Source of the DNA: Bacteroidaceae bacterium
Lineage (GTDB): Bacteria; Bacteroidota; Bacteroidia; Bacteroidales; Bacteroidaceae
Direction of reading: 5' to 3'
Assembly (NCBI GenBank): GCA_021443405.1
Contig: JABUUA010000047.1
Span: 20,244 to 25,911, forward strand
DNA: 5,668 nt
In this document: positions 4,918 to 5,668 of the stretch, one piece after another
Numbering within the stretch: position 1 is the first letter of the stretch
Layout: each line of letters starts with the position of its first letter
Made by a program: the position numbers and the translations under genes
The notes under the pieces: model-generated
What the model was told of the DNA's origin: nothing
Database searches by the model: none
Seen by the model: only the letters and a program-made list of their open reading frames with translations

Positions 4918-5668
4918 TCACTGTGGCGCCGTCAGTCCGCGCGCCACGCGTTCCATCACATCCACGTTGATGGCATTGCCCAGCGCCTTGTAGCAACGCA
5001 CAAGGGGGAGGGCGGGCTTGCCGTCGATGTCCCAGCGTAACTCCTGCATGCCTTGCAGACGGGCACACTCGTCGAGGGTGAGATACCGGCCGCAAGGAGG
5101 CTCGCCCGGCAGGCGTAGCTCGGGACGGACCGGCACCCACGGAATGAAGGGTGTCTCGCTGGTCACGCAGGTGAGCGTGGGTACATATTTACGGTGCCGG
5201 ATGCGCACGCCCGAGGAACGGAACTGCACGATGTGCTGATAGATGCCGATGTCGCTGGCCGCCACCTCGCCCAGACGCCACTCCATGCGCTGATGGTTGG
5301 GCAACTGCTGTGCCATGCGCGCCGCCCACGGGTCCATCCAGTCGAGGTTGCGCTCATACAGCGCGCGGTTGCTGCGGATGATGCGCCGCTGTTCCACGGT
5401 GAGTTTCTTCTGTGCGTAGAGCGGCAACTGGCGCCTGCACACCTCGCGGGTTCGGCCCACAATCGGCCGACCGAAAGCACCGCGACGCCCCCGCAACTGC
5501 GCGGCCTCCAGTTCGCACGGCTGCACATCCCAATAGTCATAGTCGGCCCCTAATTCCATTGCCCAGATGGGATGGTTGGGGATGACGCCCTCGCGCTCGT
5601 AGAGACGGTGGAGAAACTCGTCCCACAGCGCGAGCGTTCGCCACTTGTCGGGCAGTACGGGGCGCAAC
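4918..5668 (-). CDS. DNA (cytosine-5) methyltransferase, C-terminal part
   Basis: These enzymes transfer a methyl group from S-adenosylmethionine to C5 of cytosine in a specific DNA sequence. The last 249 codons and the TGA stop are present; the 5' part, with the cofactor loop and the catalytic Pro-Cys motif, lies beyond the right edge. Counting from the first full codon, visible conserved blocks are: a motif VIII-like 'QFRSSGVRIR' with following 'PTLTC' (148-167); motif IX RYLTLDECARLQGM (194-207); and motif X CYKALGNAINVDVM (225-238), where GNA.N..V is diagnostic. The segment before them (about 10-145, with 'HPIWAMELGADYDY' and 'ALYERNLDWMDPW') probably holds the target-recognition region and resembles a subfamily I recall from other C5 methylases. 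TTG at 5667 is just an internal leucine codon. No restriction enzyme is visible in the window, so orphan versus restriction-modification status is open. Confidence 0.9.
   Translation of the reverse strand, partial: LRPVLPDKWRTLALWDEFLHRLYEREGVIPNHPIWAMELGADYDYWDVQPCELEAAQLRGRRGAFGRPIVGRTREVCRRQLPLYAQKKLTVEQRRIIRSNRALYERNLDWMDPWAARMAQQLPNHQRMEWRLGEVAASDIGIYQHIVQFRSSGVRIRHRKYVPTLTCVTSETPFIPWVPVRPELRLPGEPPCGRYLTLDECARLQGMQELRWDIDGKPALPLVRCYKALGNAINVDVMERVARGLTAPQ

Noticed and set aside
5163..5553. Open frames in other phases across the methyltransferase region
   Set aside because: They show no conserved motifs, whereas the minus-strand frame ending at 4918 contains C5-methylase motifs IX and X.

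Overview
The window reads as chromosomal DNA from a Bacteroidota bacterium, most likely a Prevotella-like member of the Bacteroidales. The support is: a RuvB N-terminus of the Bacteroidales type; a secreted protein ending in the short 'FDLAGRRV...KGIYIKDGKKILF' tail common in Prevotella and Bacteroides; A/T-rich leaders without clear Shine-Dalgarno sequences; and TAnnTTTG promoter -7 elements. The two membrane-protein genes are GC-rich at third codon positions. I do not name a species.

Layout. Positions 1-242 (minus) hold the 5' end of ruvB, the Holliday-junction branch-migration helicase. A 173-bp divergent intergenic region follows. Positions 416-1825 (plus) encode a 469-aa exported protein. 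It has two copies of a ~108-residue beta-rich module, a proline/threonine/glutamate-rich linker, an OB-fold-like domain and a short C-terminal sorting-like tail. Its gene ends at a strong hairpin terminator (1847-1881). Positions 1826-2200 are non-coding and unusually rich in small symmetric and repeated elements. Positions 2201-3430 (plus) encode a fused SpmA-SpmB 'nucleoside recognition/Gate' membrane protein. Positions 3477-4898 (plus), 46 bp further on, encode a 14-helix polysaccharide flippase-like protein that is probably co-transcribed with it. Positions 4918-5668 (minus) encode the C-terminal part of a DNA cytosine-5 methyltransferase, convergent with the flippase gene and 19 bp from its end.

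Working together. The only likely operon is spmAB plus flippase, both integral inner-membrane proteins; a joint role in envelope biogenesis is an inference. RuvB (DNA recombination), the exported repeat protein and the methyltransferase have no evident functional link to that pair. I see no CRISPR array, tRNA, rRNA, transposase or phage gene. I do not see a clearly novel multi-gene system. The points most worth following are the duplicated-module exported protein, the palindrome/tandem-repeat cluster at 1932-2002, and the promoter element that almost touches the spmAB start codon.
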